Shown: positions 8,291 to 16,822 of the stretch, piece after piece | Position numbering within the stretch: position 1 is the first letter of the stretch | Layout: the number at the start of each line of letters is the position of its first letter | Assembly (NCBI GenBank): GCA_022647615.1 | Contig: JALCKZ010000001.1 | Location: 1,972,178 to 2,036,177 of the forward strand | Length of the DNA: 64,000 nucleotides | Direction: 5' to 3' | Source: Bacteroidales bacterium | GTDB taxonomy: Bacteria > Bacteroidota > Bacteroidia > Bacteroidales > UBA932 | Made by a program: the position numbers and the translations under genes | Notes under the pieces: generated by a model | What the model saw: only the letters and a program-made list of their open reading frames with translations | The model's database searches: none | Told to the model about the DNA's origin: nothing

Positions 8291-8312
8291 AATATCTGTC
8301 GCGACAGATATT
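8291..8312. repeat. Palindromic element, copy 1 (22 bp, core TCTGTCGCGACAGA)
   Basis: A perfect 22-bp palindrome centred on TCGCGA. It overlaps the stop codon of the P5C dehydrogenase gene. Two further copies occur at 38460 (20 bp, perfect) and 50134 (one mismatch). Each half starts with CTGTCG, the first six bases of the over-represented 9-mer CTGTCGGGA. Confidence 0.8.
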
Positions 8313-9927
8313 AAATTGTTCCCTTCCAATTTGTAGGAGGAACTAAAACCTCCTTAATTGAACGAACGGTAACCCATCTTAGAAGGTTAAGCATGCTGCC
8401 GGCCTTATCATTTGTACCGGATGCTCTTGAACCTCCAAATGGCTGATAGCCAACAACTGCACCAGTTGTCTTATCATTGATGTAGAAGTTGCCGGCGCAA
8501 TATCTAAGCTTGCGGCAAATCTCATCACAAGCAAGACGGTCATTTCCAAATACTGAACCTGTAAGACCGTAAGGAGAAGTGCTCTCGCAAAGTGCAAGTG
8601 TCTGGTCAAGCTTGTTATCATCATAAACATAAACTGTAAGAACAGGACCGAACAGCTCCTCTTCCATAGTCTTGAAATGAGGGTTAGAAGTCTCAATTAC
8701 AGTAGGATAAATAAAGTATCCAACGCTCTTGTCATGCTTTCCTCCTGCAACAATCTTTGCATCTTTTGCCTTCTTTACAAATTCAATTGCGGCTGCAATT
8801 TTATCAAATGAAGCCTCATCAATAACTGCATTTACTGCATTGTTGTGATCCATGATGCCTCCGACTTTTGCTTCTCCGATGCGTTTCTTAATTCCTTTCA
8901 AAACGGTATCCCACAATGATTTAGGGCAATACATTCTGCTGCATGCAGAGCATTTTTGTCCGGCATATCCAAATGAAGCGCAGAACGCAGCATTTGCAAC
9001 TGCGTCAGCATCAGCACTCTTATGAACAAAGATGAAATCTTTTCCGCCTGTCTCTCCAACAAGTCTAGGGAAAGTCTTATAATGATCTATGTTCATTCCT
9101 ACGCTCTTCCAAAGTCCGTTAAACGTTGAGCTTGAACCTGTAAAGTGAATACCTCCAAGGTCCTCAGATGCAACTGCAACGCCGCCAATGACGGAACCCT
9201 TGCCAGGCAGGAAGTTTACAACTCCCGCAGGAAGACCGGCCTCCATAAATACCTGCATAATATAATAGTTGGACAAATATGCGGTAGAAGATGGTTTCCA
9301 AAGAGTTGTGTTGCCCATCATAACCGGGGACATATTCAAATTTGAATCAATTGAGCTAAAGTTAAAAGGAGTAACTGCAAGTACAAATCCTTCCAATGGT
9401 CTGTATTCCAAAGTATTTATCATGCCTGCATCTGGTTTTGGCTGCATGGCGTAAATCTGTCCTGCAAAAGCGGCATTGTATCTTAGAAAATCTACAAGCT
9501 CGCAAAGATCTATCTCTGACTGGAATATATCCTTGCTCTGCCCAAGCATAATTGATGCATTGATTTTCTCTCTGTATTTGCCTGCAATTAATTCCCCTGC
9601 CTTCAGCAGAATAGAGGCTCTAACTCTCCAATCTGTCTCACCCCAAGCCTCATGCGCCTTCATTGCTGCTTTAATGGCCATTTTAACCTCTTTTTCACCG
9701 GCTTTATGATACTTAGCTATCACATGCTTGTGATCATTAGGTTCAACCACTTTACCCATATCTCCGGTCTTAACTTCTTTGCCATCAATAATCAGGGGTA
9801 TTTCTACAATTTGTTTGCTTTGTCTCTTTAGTTCAGCGTCAAGTTCTTTAAGAGCTTGAGTTCCTGGTGCGTAATTCTTTACCGGTTCATTCTGGGGAAC
9901 AGGAAAAGTTGCAATTGAATTATTCAT
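8311..9927 (-). CDS. pruA: L-glutamate gamma-semialdehyde (1-pyrroline-5-carboxylate) dehydrogenase
   Basis: This enzyme oxidises glutamate semialdehyde, the open form of pyrroline-5-carboxylate, to glutamate with NAD+, the last step of proline and ornithine breakdown. The 538-residue sequence has the aldehyde dehydrogenase landmarks in order: AVTPFNFSSIDSNLNMSPVMMGNTTLWKPS for cofactor binding, GGIHFTGSSSTF, the glutamate motif GETGGKDF, the catalytic cysteine in GYAGQKCSACSR, and EELFGPVLTVYVY with a C-terminal YQPFGGSRASGTNDKAGS. It resembles the single-function P5CDH of Bacteroidota and animals, not bifunctional PutA. No proline dehydrogenase gene is present nearby. The stop codon overlaps a 22-bp palindrome. 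Confidence 0.94.
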   Translation of the reverse strand: MNNSIATFPVPQNEPVKNYAPGTQALKELDAELKRQSKQIVEIPLIIDGKEVKTGDMGKVVEPNDHKHVIAKYHKAGEKEVKMAIKAAMKAHEAWGETDWRVRASILLKAGELIAGKYREKINASIMLGQSKDIFQSEIDLCELVDFLRYNAAFAGQIYAMQPKPDAGMINTLEYRPLEGFVLAVTPFNFSSIDSNLNMSPVMMGNTTLWKPSSTAYLSNYYIMQVFMEAGLPAGVVNFLPGKGSVIGGVAVASEDLGGIHFTGSSSTFNGLWKSVGMNIDHYKTFPRLVGETGGKDFIFVHKSADADAVANAAFCASFGYAGQKCSACSRMYCPKSLWDTVLKGIKKRIGEAKVGGIMDHNNAVNAVIDEASFDKIAAAIEFVKKAKDAKIVAGGKHDKSVGYFIYPTVIETSNPHFKTMEEELFGPVLTVYVYDDNKLDQTLALCESTSPYGLTGSVFGNDRLACDEICRKLRYCAGNFYINDKTTGAVVGYQPFGGSRASGTNDKAGSMLNLLRWVTVRSIKEVLVPPTNWKGTI

Positions 9928-9992
9928 AGTTTTATCTTTTAATTTTTTATTATTTTTATGGTGATTTTCAGACGTTTCTATTGCTTACTCTA

Positions 9993-10000
9993 CAAATTTA
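9993..10000 (-). promoter_or_regulatory. -7 promoter box (TAAATTTG) for the P5C dehydrogenase gene
   Basis: The minus strand reads TAAATTTG about 66 bases before the ATG at 9927, in the short divergent region shared with the ECF sigma factor gene. Confidence 0.5.
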
Positions 10001-10052
10001 GCAATTTTTTGCACACAATCTGCAACAAAACGTCTGCTTCTGCGACATACAT

Positions 10053-10628
10053 GTGAAGCACGATGAGATGAGCAACACCGCCGACATAGAGAAGATTTAC
10101 AACAGTCATTCCAGACGCCTGTATTTTACAAGCTTAAGAATACTTGGAAACTCATTTGACGCAGAGGACGTTATGCAGGACACTGTGATTGAATACTATA
10201 AGCATCCGCGCAAAGAAGAAATCAGCAATATTGGCGGCTGGCTGCAGAGCGTATGTGTGAGAAAATCAGTGGATTTGCTCAGAAAAAAGGAGAAGGAGAA
10301 TAAGTATCGCGATAGTGTAAAGGAAGATATAAAAACTGATGAAAGGCTGCAGGAGAGTGAAAAAGATGTAAGCCTGCATCTGCCGGAAGGAGAAGAGGAT
10401 GGAGATGGAAAAGTCTCAAAACTTGTTGGAAAAATAAAAAAGATATTGCTCTCTTTGCCCGGCAGTTCCAGAATGGTTGTATCGCTTCACCTATTTGAAG
10501 GATATGATTATGAAGAGATTGCACAAATAACAGGATTAACGGAGAGCGGAATCAGGAGCCAGTTTATGAGGGGCAGAAATAAGATTGCAGAAGAGTTAAA
10601 TAAGGATATTAATATTAAACAATTATAA
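10053..10628 (+). CDS. ECF-type RNA polymerase sigma factor
   Basis: The 191-residue protein has the two conserved sigma-70 regions and nothing else. Region 2 spans about residues 10-75 (IYNSHSRRLYFTSLRILGNSFDAEDVMQDTVIEYY, then GWLQSVCVRKSVDLLRKK). Region 4 spans about 125-185 (LPGSSRMVVSLHLFEGYDYEEIAQITGLTESGIRSQFMRGRNKI), with the helix-turn-helix at its end. The acidic, Lys-rich linker between them is longer than usual. The start may instead be the ATG at 10068 (MSNTADIEKIY). The next gene, 13 bases downstream, encodes a one-pass membrane protein that is a good anti-sigma candidate, and an exported GIN protein follows. An envelope-signal regulon is inferred. Confidence 0.88.
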   Translation: MKHDEMSNTADIEKIYNSHSRRLYFTSLRILGNSFDAEDVMQDTVIEYYKHPRKEEISNIGGWLQSVCVRKSVDLLRKKEKENKYRDSVKEDIKTDERLQESEKDVSLHLPEGEEDGDGKVSKLVGKIKKILLSLPGSSRMVVSLHLFEGYDYEEIAQITGLTESGIRSQFMRGRNKIAEELNKDINIKQL

Positions 10629-10641
10629 GGAGGGCAAGAAT

Positions 10642-11292
10642 ATGAAAGAGAATAATGAATTAGAGAATTTTGTAGAAAAAAACAGGGAACAATTCAACAA
10701 TGGAGAACTCCCTGCAGGACACCAGGAGAGATTCCTTAAAAAGCTGGAAGCTGCGCGTGCGGAAAAAGCAGCTAGCGAGCAAGTTACAGGAGCTGTCAAG
10801 AACAGAAATTGGTTGCATGCTGCATTAGTCTCTACAGGAGAATGGTTTGCAGAGACCGCCAGAAGATTCACTACAAAAAAAGCTCTTTTGTATTTTGCCA
10901 CGCCGGCTGTTGCAATTACAGCAATTTGCCTGGTATTCATCCTAAAAGAGGATAAAATTGGCAGTGTAAAACTGGTTTCACCTCAGGGAATTACAGATGT
11001 TACGGCAATGGAGAATAATTACATGCAGCAGGTAAAGAATTATGGTAACACCCTCATTAATTCCAGCAGCAATGCTGGCAATGAAACGCAAGCTCAAGTA
11101 AAAAGTGTTGTATCTGCCCTTACGGAGGATGCAATTCCGATGTCAGAACAAATTCCATCTGAACTATCAAAGGATGAGCAGCTTAAAATACTTAAAGACT
11201 ATTACAATCAGAAGATGGAGGGGCTGCAAAATGTAAAAGTTTTCATTGCGCAGAACTCGCCTGATGACTCAAAATTAATTACATGGAAATAA
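10642..11292 (+). CDS. Single-pass membrane protein, putative anti-sigma factor
   Basis: The protein has a charged cytoplasmic N-terminus of about 80 residues (NELENFVEKNREQFNNGELPAGHQERFLKKL), one hydrophobic segment (LLYFATPAVAITAICLVFIL, about residues 88-108) and an outer domain of about 100 residues. This N-in, single-helix layout, and its position 13 bases after an ECF sigma gene, match anti-sigma factors. I see no zinc-binding ZAS motif. The short phrase LPAGHQERFLKKL resembles N-termini of Bacteroidota proteins encoded beside ECF sigma genes. The assignment rests on topology and context and is not a confirmed domain hit. Confidence 0.6.
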   Translation: MKENNELENFVEKNREQFNNGELPAGHQERFLKKLEAARAEKAASEQVTGAVKNRNWLHAALVSTGEWFAETARRFTTKKALLYFATPAVAITAICLVFILKEDKIGSVKLVSPQGITDVTAMENNYMQQVKNYGNTLINSSSNAGNETQAQVKSVVSALTEDAIPMSEQIPSELSKDEQLKILKDYYNQKMEGLQNVKVFIAQNSPDDSKLITWK

Positions 11293-11393
11293 CAAGAAAA
11301 CAATTGGGTAATTGGAGTATAACTAAGTGGTAACTAGAAGATTACATACAAAAGAAAAAATAAGAGAATAATAAATATTTAAATCATTACAGC

Positions 11394-12290
11394 ATGAAAA
11401 AGATTTTATTGGCAGCGTGCGCCGTGCTATTAACAGTGTCCTCAGTATTTGGACAAAATTACATGAAACGTTATAAAGTTTCTGATTTACACGGAGTTAG
11501 AGCATGCTCTATTTTTGAAGTCACAGTTGAAGAAGGTAACACTGACCTTGTTCAGGTCATCACAGAAAAAGATTCAAAGGAGTGGTTAAATTATGTTACT
11601 GTCAGAGATGACGGCGGTATCCTGACGCTGGACATAGATGAGAGAGGTGCCAGAAAAGCGGGACTAATCAACAGATTTGGACAGTGGAAAGATAAAAGCG
11701 TTAAGCTGATGGTTAATGCCAAAATGAAAAAGCTTGATGCCGTGATTCTTTCCGGTGCTTCAAAATTAAGAACAAAGGGAACGTTTAAAGGCGGAAAGGT
11801 TACATGCAAGATTAGCGGTGCTGCATTTATGGATAACACAACTCTTGCAGTTGAATCATTGAACGCTGATATAAGCGGAGCAGGTAAAATGCTTGTAAAC
11901 GGAAGTTTTAAAATGGTAAACCTAGAGCTTTCAGGAGCCTCTATGACAAATCTGAATGGTACAATGGTTGACATGACAGGTTCACTGTCAGGAGCTTCCA
12001 GACTTCGCACAGATGTAACATCAAACTCCCTGAATGTAGAACTTTCCGGAGCATCAGATGCAGATCTTAACGGAAGCGCACAACTAATTAAAGTTGAATG
12101 CTCAGGGGCAAGCAAATGTGATGCAAGCGGTCTGAACGCCAGAAATGCTGCAGTAGATTTGAGCGGAGTAAGCAAAGCCTCAGTAAAGGCCATGAGTACT
12201 GTAACCGGAGAAGTTAATACTATGGCGCACCTGACATGCTACGGCAATGCAGAAGTGAAGATTGACAGCAAAAATGTAACAATTAAATAG
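11394..12290 (+). CDS. Secreted head-GIN domain protein (DUF2807)
   Basis: A clear Sec signal peptide (MKKILLAACAVLLTVSSVFGQ) precedes a domain with repeated short phrases such as LSGASKLRTKGTF, ISGAGKMLVNGSF, LSGASMTNLNGT and LSGASDADLNG. These regular SGA-x-x-x turns every 20 or so residues are characteristic of the GIN/DUF2807 family, predicted to form a right-handed beta-solenoid and sometimes annotated as putative adhesins. Mature length is about 278 residues. It lies about 100 bases after the putative anti-sigma gene and is followed by a strong terminator, so the sigma, membrane protein and GIN gene look like one unit. Function is not known for this family. Confidence 0.85.
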   Translation: MKKILLAACAVLLTVSSVFGQNYMKRYKVSDLHGVRACSIFEVTVEEGNTDLVQVITEKDSKEWLNYVTVRDDGGILTLDIDERGARKAGLINRFGQWKDKSVKLMVNAKMKKLDAVILSGASKLRTKGTFKGGKVTCKISGAAFMDNTTLAVESLNADISGAGKMLVNGSFKMVNLELSGASMTNLNGTMVDMTGSLSGASRLRTDVTSNSLNVELSGASDADLNGSAQLIKVECSGASKCDASGLNARNAAVDLSGVSKASVKAMSTVTGEVNTMAHLTCYGNAEVKIDSKNVTIK

Positions 12291-12338
12291 ATATAAGATA
12301 TCTAAAGTTTAATTTTCATAAGATTTTTTTACTGTCTA

Positions 12339-12368
12339 GGCGGCCGCTTTTGCGGCCGCCATTTTTTT
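12339..12368 (+). terminator. Intrinsic terminator after the GIN gene
   Basis: A perfect 9-bp GC stem (GGCGGCCGC with GCGGCCGCC), a TTTT loop, and a tail of ATTTTTTT. It closes the sigma-GIN cluster. Confidence 0.93.
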
Positions 12369-12383
12369 ACCCGCATCTTTTGT

Positions 12384-12391
12384 TACCTTTG
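12384..12391 (+). promoter_or_regulatory. -7 promoter box (TACCTTTG) for the VanZ-like gene
   Basis: TACCTTTG matches TAnnTTTG and directly follows the terminator, about 85 bases before the ATG at 12475. Confidence 0.5.
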
Positions 12392-12474
12392 CCGCTCCAA
12401 AGATTTTGCATAGTTGAACCTGAAAAAGTTAAACTTAAAAACTGAACCAACACAGTTAACAGCAGAATGAATTT

Positions 12475-12894
12475 ATGACAAGGAAAACAGTCTCATATTT
12501 AGCACTTTGCGTATTGCTGCTGTATTATGCAGTGTTGCTGTTCTTGTGTCTTTATCACTTTAAGGATACCGGCATCAGCAACTATTTTCTGGGTATCCCT
12601 ACAGACAAGTGCGTACATTTTTGCATGTTCTTCCCCTTCCCTTTTGTAGCCTGGCTTTTTATTAAATTCAATTATAAATTTCATATTCCCGACGGCTGGA
12701 TGTATCTGATTATCATTGTCGCCGGTATTTGCACGGCAATCATCACGGAATTTTTGCAGGGCCTTACCACATACAGAAGTGAAGACCCAACCGATGCCCT
12801 TGCAGATACTATCGGGATAATTGCAGGATGCCTGCTGCTATTTGCCACCCGCAAATGGTTGCTGCGCAGGGTGATGAAGCTGCTTAACTCATAG
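12475..12894 (+). CDS. VanZ-like family membrane protein
   Basis: A 139-residue protein with four predicted membrane helices: about residues 7-27, 45-62, 75-96 and 112-130. It has the conserved VanZ features DKCVHFCMFFPF (a D-K-x-x-H pair after helix 1), ITEFLQGL and the acidic DPTDALADTIGIIAG motif before the last helix. VanZ was named for low-level teicoplanin resistance in enterococci, but the biochemical role of most family members is unknown and resistance should not be inferred here. It has its own promoter box and precedes htpG by about 120 bases. Confidence 0.85.
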   Translation: MTRKTVSYLALCVLLLYYAVLLFLCLYHFKDTGISNYFLGIPTDKCVHFCMFFPFPFVAWLFIKFNYKFHIPDGWMYLIIIVAGICTAIITEFLQGLTTYRSEDPTDALADTIGIIAGCLLLFATRKWLLRRVMKLLNS

Positions 12895-13013
12895 GAGAAT
12901 TTTGAGCTAAATCACCAGCAAAACACCTGTACTTTTGTCATTTTGTCAGCATTTTCCGCTGGTACATAGTTTGATTAAATTCCGGAAAGAAAATAATCAA
13001 AAATTAAGATATT

Positions 13014-15131
13014 ATGGCAAAAGGTAAAATTGGAGTAACTACAGAGAACATATTCCCTGTCATTAAAAAGTTCTTGTATTCTGACCATGAAATTTTTCTT
13101 AGAGAGCTGGTAGCCAATGCAGTAGATGCATCTCAGAAAATGAAGGCAATTGCAGGCAAAGGAGATTTTAAAGGAGAGCTTGGAGATTTGACAATAAAAA
13201 TTGCCAATGACGATAAAGCTAACATACTGACTATCACGGATCGTGGAATAGGAATGACTTCAGAAGAAGTTGATAAATACATTAATCAAATAGCATTTTC
13301 CAGCGCCGGTGAATTTTTGGAGAAATATAAAGACCAACTGGACAGCATCATAGGACACTTTGGTCTGGGATTTTATTCCGCATTCATGGTCTCTAAAAAA
13401 GTGGAAATTGACTCATTGTCATGGACTGAAGGGGCAAAAGGCGTTAAGTGGAGTTGTGACGGTTCCCCGGAGTACACCATGGAAGAGAGCAGCAGAACAG
13501 AGAGAGGTACAACCATAACTCTTTATCTTGATGATGATTCCAAAGGTTTTGCAAAGAAGGAAAAAGTTGAAGAGCTGCTTACAAAATATTGCAAGTTCAT
13601 GCCCGTCTCAATTGCTTTTGGGAAGGAGACAGAGTGGAAAGACGGCAAAAATGTTGAAACAGATAAAGACCATATAATCAATGATGTAACTCCGCTTTGG
13701 TCAAAGACTCCTACTGAAATTAAAGATGAAGATTATCTGAATTTCTACAGGAAACTTTATCCCATGAAAGAGGATCCTCTTTTCTGGATTCACCTTAACG
13801 TAGACTTTCCTTTCCATCTGACCGGAATTCTGTATTTTCCTAAGATTAAAGACAGAATGGACATTACAAAGAACCGCATACAACTATTTTGCAATCAGAT
13901 GTTTGTAACGGACCAGGTAGAGAACATAGTGCCGGATTTTCTGACTTTGCTTTATGGCGTAATTGACTCTCCGGATATTCCTTTGAATGTTTCCAGAAGT
14001 TATCTTCAGGCAGATGAAAATGTAAAGAAGATTTCTACCTATATAACAAGAAAGGTCGCCGACAGATTGGAAGACATTGCAAAGAACAACAAGAAAGAGT
14101 TTGAGGAGAAATGGGATAACTTAAAGATATTCATTGAGTACGGAATGCTTACAGATGAAAAGTTCTGCGAGCGCGCACTTAAGTTTGCAATGTTTAAGGT
14201 TTATGATGAGAAGGCTGCGGAGGGCAAAGCAGAGGAGAAAAAAGAGGGAGAAAAACTGTCGGGAGCTTCAAATTGCAAATACATGAATTATGAGGATTAC
14301 AGGAAATTGATTGAGCCGGCGCAAACGGATAAGGATAAGAAAGTTGTCTATCTGTATGCTACTGACCCTGTTGCGCAATACACATACATTCAGGCGGCGG
14401 AAAACAAAGGATATCAGGTTGCAATTTTTGATACGCAGCTGGATGCGCACTTTGTTAATCTGCTGGAATCCAAACTAAAAGATTGTCGCTTTGCACGCGT
14501 GGATGCAGACAGCGTTGATGAATTGATTCCTAAGAAAGATGTGGAGAAACCTAAATTGAAAGAGGGAGAAGAGATGGATTTGGAGAACGCATTCTCCGCG
14601 GTGCTTCCTGCAGGACCGCGCTATAACCTTAATGTTGAGAACCTTGGAGAGAACGCAGCCCCTATTCTTATCACTCAAAGCGAGTTCATGAGACGTTACA
14701 AAGAGATGGCTTCCGTGGGTGGCGGAATTAATTTCTACGGAGATATGCCGGACTCATATACCATTAAGCTGAATGCCCAGAATCCGCTGGTTAAGAGCAT
14801 TATGGAGGCAAAGGATAAAGAGACTGGAACGCAGGTTGCAGACCTTGCTCAGAAGGGCGCTAACATTCATGATGCAATCCATGTACTTGAGGATAAGACA
14901 AAAGGGAAGAAAGATGAGGAGATTTCTACTGAGGACAAGGATAAGAAAGAGAAACTGAATAAGGAACTTACAGCCGTTCAGGAGGAGCGCCGCAACGTAA
15001 TGATAAAATTTGCGCAAGGCAATACCCTAATGAGACAGCTGACTGACCTTGCGCTTCTTGCAAACGGACTGTTAAAAGGCAAAGACCTTAACGCCTTTGT
15101 AGCCAGGAGCTTGGAACTGCTGAAAAAATAG
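13014..15131 (+). CDS. htpG: Molecular chaperone HtpG (Hsp90 family)
   Basis: HtpG is the bacterial Hsp90, a homodimeric ATP-dependent cytosolic chaperone. The N-terminal GHKL ATPase domain is clear: FLRELVANAVDASQK (Mg/ATP-binding), ITDRGIGMTSEEVDKYINQIAFSSAGEF and HFGLGFYSAFMV. The middle domain contains NVSRSYLQAD with the conserved catalytic-loop arginine, and the rest is the dimerisation domain. At 705 residues it is longer than the E. coli protein (624), with charged insertions around residues 405-425 and in the C-terminal part (KTKGKKDEEISTEDKDKKE). One insertion (EKLSGASN) encodes a CTGTCGGGA motif. Followed by a three-hairpin repeat that ends as a terminator. Confidence 0.96.
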   Translation: MAKGKIGVTTENIFPVIKKFLYSDHEIFLRELVANAVDASQKMKAIAGKGDFKGELGDLTIKIANDDKANILTITDRGIGMTSEEVDKYINQIAFSSAGEFLEKYKDQLDSIIGHFGLGFYSAFMVSKKVEIDSLSWTEGAKGVKWSCDGSPEYTMEESSRTERGTTITLYLDDDSKGFAKKEKVEELLTKYCKFMPVSIAFGKETEWKDGKNVETDKDHIINDVTPLWSKTPTEIKDEDYLNFYRKLYPMKEDPLFWIHLNVDFPFHLTGILYFPKIKDRMDITKNRIQLFCNQMFVTDQVENIVPDFLTLLYGVIDSPDIPLNVSRSYLQADENVKKISTYITRKVADRLEDIAKNNKKEFEEKWDNLKIFIEYGMLTDEKFCERALKFAMFKVYDEKAAEGKAEEKKEGEKLSGASNCKYMNYEDYRKLIEPAQTDKDKKVVYLYATDPVAQYTYIQAAENKGYQVAIFDTQLDAHFVNLLESKLKDCRFARVDADSVDELIPKKDVEKPKLKEGEEMDLENAFSAVLPAGPRYNLNVENLGENAAPILITQSEFMRRYKEMASVGGGINFYGDMPDSYTIKLNAQNPLVKSIMEAKDKETGTQVADLAQKGANIHDAIHVLEDKTKGKKDEEISTEDKDKKEKLNKELTAVQEERRNVMIKFAQGNTLMRQLTDLALLANGLLKGKDLNAFVARSLELLKK

Positions 15132-15149
15132 AGAAAATCTATATGAAGA

Positions 15150-15254
15150 GCGGCAAAGCCGCGAGTCCCGGCACGGAGTGCCGGTGCCTCCATGCGCACG
15201 GAGTGCGCTAAACCACAAGGCAATGCGGCGCACTCGTGCCGCATTGCTTATTTT
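15150..15254 (+). repeat. GC-rich multi-hairpin repeat element, copy A
   Basis: Four hairpins in tandem follow htpG: 15150-15162 (GCGGC-AAA-GCCGC), 15168-15184 (CCGGCAC-GGA-GTGCCGG), 15194-15208 (GCGCAC-GGA-GTGCGC) and 15220-15247 (10-bp stem). The segment AACCACAAGGCA at 15211-15222, followed by a CG-rich stem, recurs on the minus strand at 27911-27932 within another multi-hairpin stretch. The stems differ in sequence but keep pairing. This suggests a dispersed structured repeat. Confidence 0.6.
15220..15254 (+). terminator. Intrinsic terminator after htpG
   Basis: A 10-bp stem (GCAATGCGGC with GCCGCATTGC) and an 8-base loop, followed by TTATTTTAT. It is the last hairpin of repeat element A. 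Confidence 0.75.
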
Positions 15255-15317
15255 ATAGGGATTTAATATGAATATACTTTTTGTATATTTACGAACAACG
15301 GTAAAAATCAAATCATC

Positions 15318-16796
15318 ATGATACTCGGCGCATACATAATGCCGCATCCCCCTATCATAATCCCTCAGATTGGGAAGGGAGAGGAGCGGAAGATTCAGAA
15401 GACAATTGATGCTTGCAAAGAGGTTGCAAAGCGTATTGCAGCCCTTAAGCCCCAGACGATTGTGCTTACGTCTCCGCACTCAGTTTTGTACGCAGATTAC
15501 TTTCATATCTCCTCCGGCAGCGGAGCAAAGGGAAGTTTCTCCCAGTTTAGTGCGCCGCAAGTGAAGATGGAAGTTTCTTATGATGAGGAGTTTGTAAAGC
15601 ATCTCTGCAATCTTGCAGAGAGGTCTGTTTCTGAAAATTCTGCTGATAATCACGATAGATATTCCTCTTTTCCTGCGGGAACTCTGGGAGAGCGCGCGGA
15701 ATATAAAGCACTGGACCACGGAGTAATGGTTCCCCTATCATTTGTAAATGAGCAATATACAGACTACAAACTGGTAAGGATTGGACTATCGGGATTATCG
15801 CCGCTAGAACATTACAAGCTTGGCAAGATGATAACTGAGGTCTCTAATAAGCTGAACCGCAGGGTTGTATTTCTGGCCAGCGGGGATTTATCACACAAGC
15901 TGACAGATGACGGCCCCTATGGTTTTTCTCCCGACGGGCCAATCTTTGATAAGCAAGTAACTGAGGCAATGGCAAATGCGGACTTTTTAAAGTTCCTGAC
16001 ATTTGAGCCGGAGTTCTGTGATTCTGCGGCAGAGTGCGGTTTGCGTTCATTTATGATAATGGCGGGAGCGCTTGACTGCAAGGATGTTAAAGCTGAGCTG
16101 CTCTCTCATGAAGGGCCTTTTGGAGTTGGCTACGGAGTTGCCGCTTTTGAGGTTGGAGGGGATAACCCGGCACGCAATTTTGACGTGCAGCTGCAAGAAT
16201 ATGAGAAGAAGAAAATGGCTGATATTAAGAGCAATGAGGATATTTATGTGCGGCTTGCAAGATTCTCTCTGGAGACTTATGTAAGGAGCGGCAAGACCGC
16301 AAAACTCTCAACAGATCCTGGCGCTTCAAAATCTGACAGCGTAAACGGATATTTCTCTGCTAATGAATTGCCTGCAGAGATGCTGCATGAACGGGCTGGA
16401 GTGTTTGTTTCCATACACAAGGATGGCCAGCTAAGAGGTTGCATTGGGACAATTGGTCCCGTAACGGAATCTATTGCGCGTGAAATTATCCGCAACGCTG
16501 TCTCTGCAGGAACAGAAGACCCGCGTTTTGATGCGGTAAGAGTCAATGAGTTAGATAAGCTGGTGTACAGCGTGGATGTGCTTGGTCCTGTTGAAGATAT
16601 TAAGGATAAAAGTCAGCTGGACGTTAAACGGTACGGCGTGATTGTTTCATGCGGCGGACGCAGAGGGCTTCTGCTTCCAAATCTTGAGGGCGTTGATACC
16701 GTTGATTACCAGATTGATATTGCAAGACAGAAAGGCGGAATAGGCAAGAACGAAAAGTACACATTGCAAAGATTTGAGGTTGTGAGACACAAATAA
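15318..16796 (+). CDS. AmmeMemoRadiSam system fusion protein: Memo/LigB-like domain plus AMMECR1 domain
   Basis: Residues 1 to about 275 form a Memo/class III extradiol dioxygenase-like domain: IMPHPPIIIPQIGKGEE near the start, IVLTSPHSVLYADYF, and FLASGDLSHKLTDDGPYGFSPDGPIFD carrying conserved His and Asp residues. Residues from about 305 to 492 form an AMMECR1 domain with the hallmark LRGCIGTIGP at about 371-380 and RFDAVRVNELDKLVYSVDVL. In many genomes these are separate proteins; here they are fused in 492 residues. A radical SAM gene follows 26 bases later, completing the three-part AmmeMemoRadiSam set. The pathway's reaction is not established, so the product name states domains only. 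A soluble cytoplasmic protein. Confidence 0.92.
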   Translation: MILGAYIMPHPPIIIPQIGKGEERKIQKTIDACKEVAKRIAALKPQTIVLTSPHSVLYADYFHISSGSGAKGSFSQFSAPQVKMEVSYDEEFVKHLCNLAERSVSENSADNHDRYSSFPAGTLGERAEYKALDHGVMVPLSFVNEQYTDYKLVRIGLSGLSPLEHYKLGKMITEVSNKLNRRVVFLASGDLSHKLTDDGPYGFSPDGPIFDKQVTEAMANADFLKFLTFEPEFCDSAAECGLRSFMIMAGALDCKDVKAELLSHEGPFGVGYGVAAFEVGGDNPARNFDVQLQEYEKKKMADIKSNEDIYVRLARFSLETYVRSGKTAKLSTDPGASKSDSVNGYFSANELPAEMLHERAGVFVSIHKDGQLRGCIGTIGPVTESIAREIIRNAVSAGTEDPRFDAVRVNELDKLVYSVDVLGPVEDIKDKSQLDVKRYGVIVSCGGRRGLLLPNLEGVDTVDYQIDIARQKGGIGKNEKYTLQRFEVVRHK

Positions 16797-16822
16797 CAGA
16801 GTGCTGGAAAAAGTAAAAGCAG

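Noticed and set aside
8291..8312. Palindrome considered as a plain intrinsic terminator
   Set aside because: Two of the three copies lack a downstream T-tract, and the dyad core is conserved in sequence, which terminators do not need.
15072..15479. Minus-strand open frame overlapping htpG and the Memo gene
   Set aside because: It is a shadow of htpG, the hairpin repeat and the start of the Memo-AMMECR1 gene; no domain features are visible.
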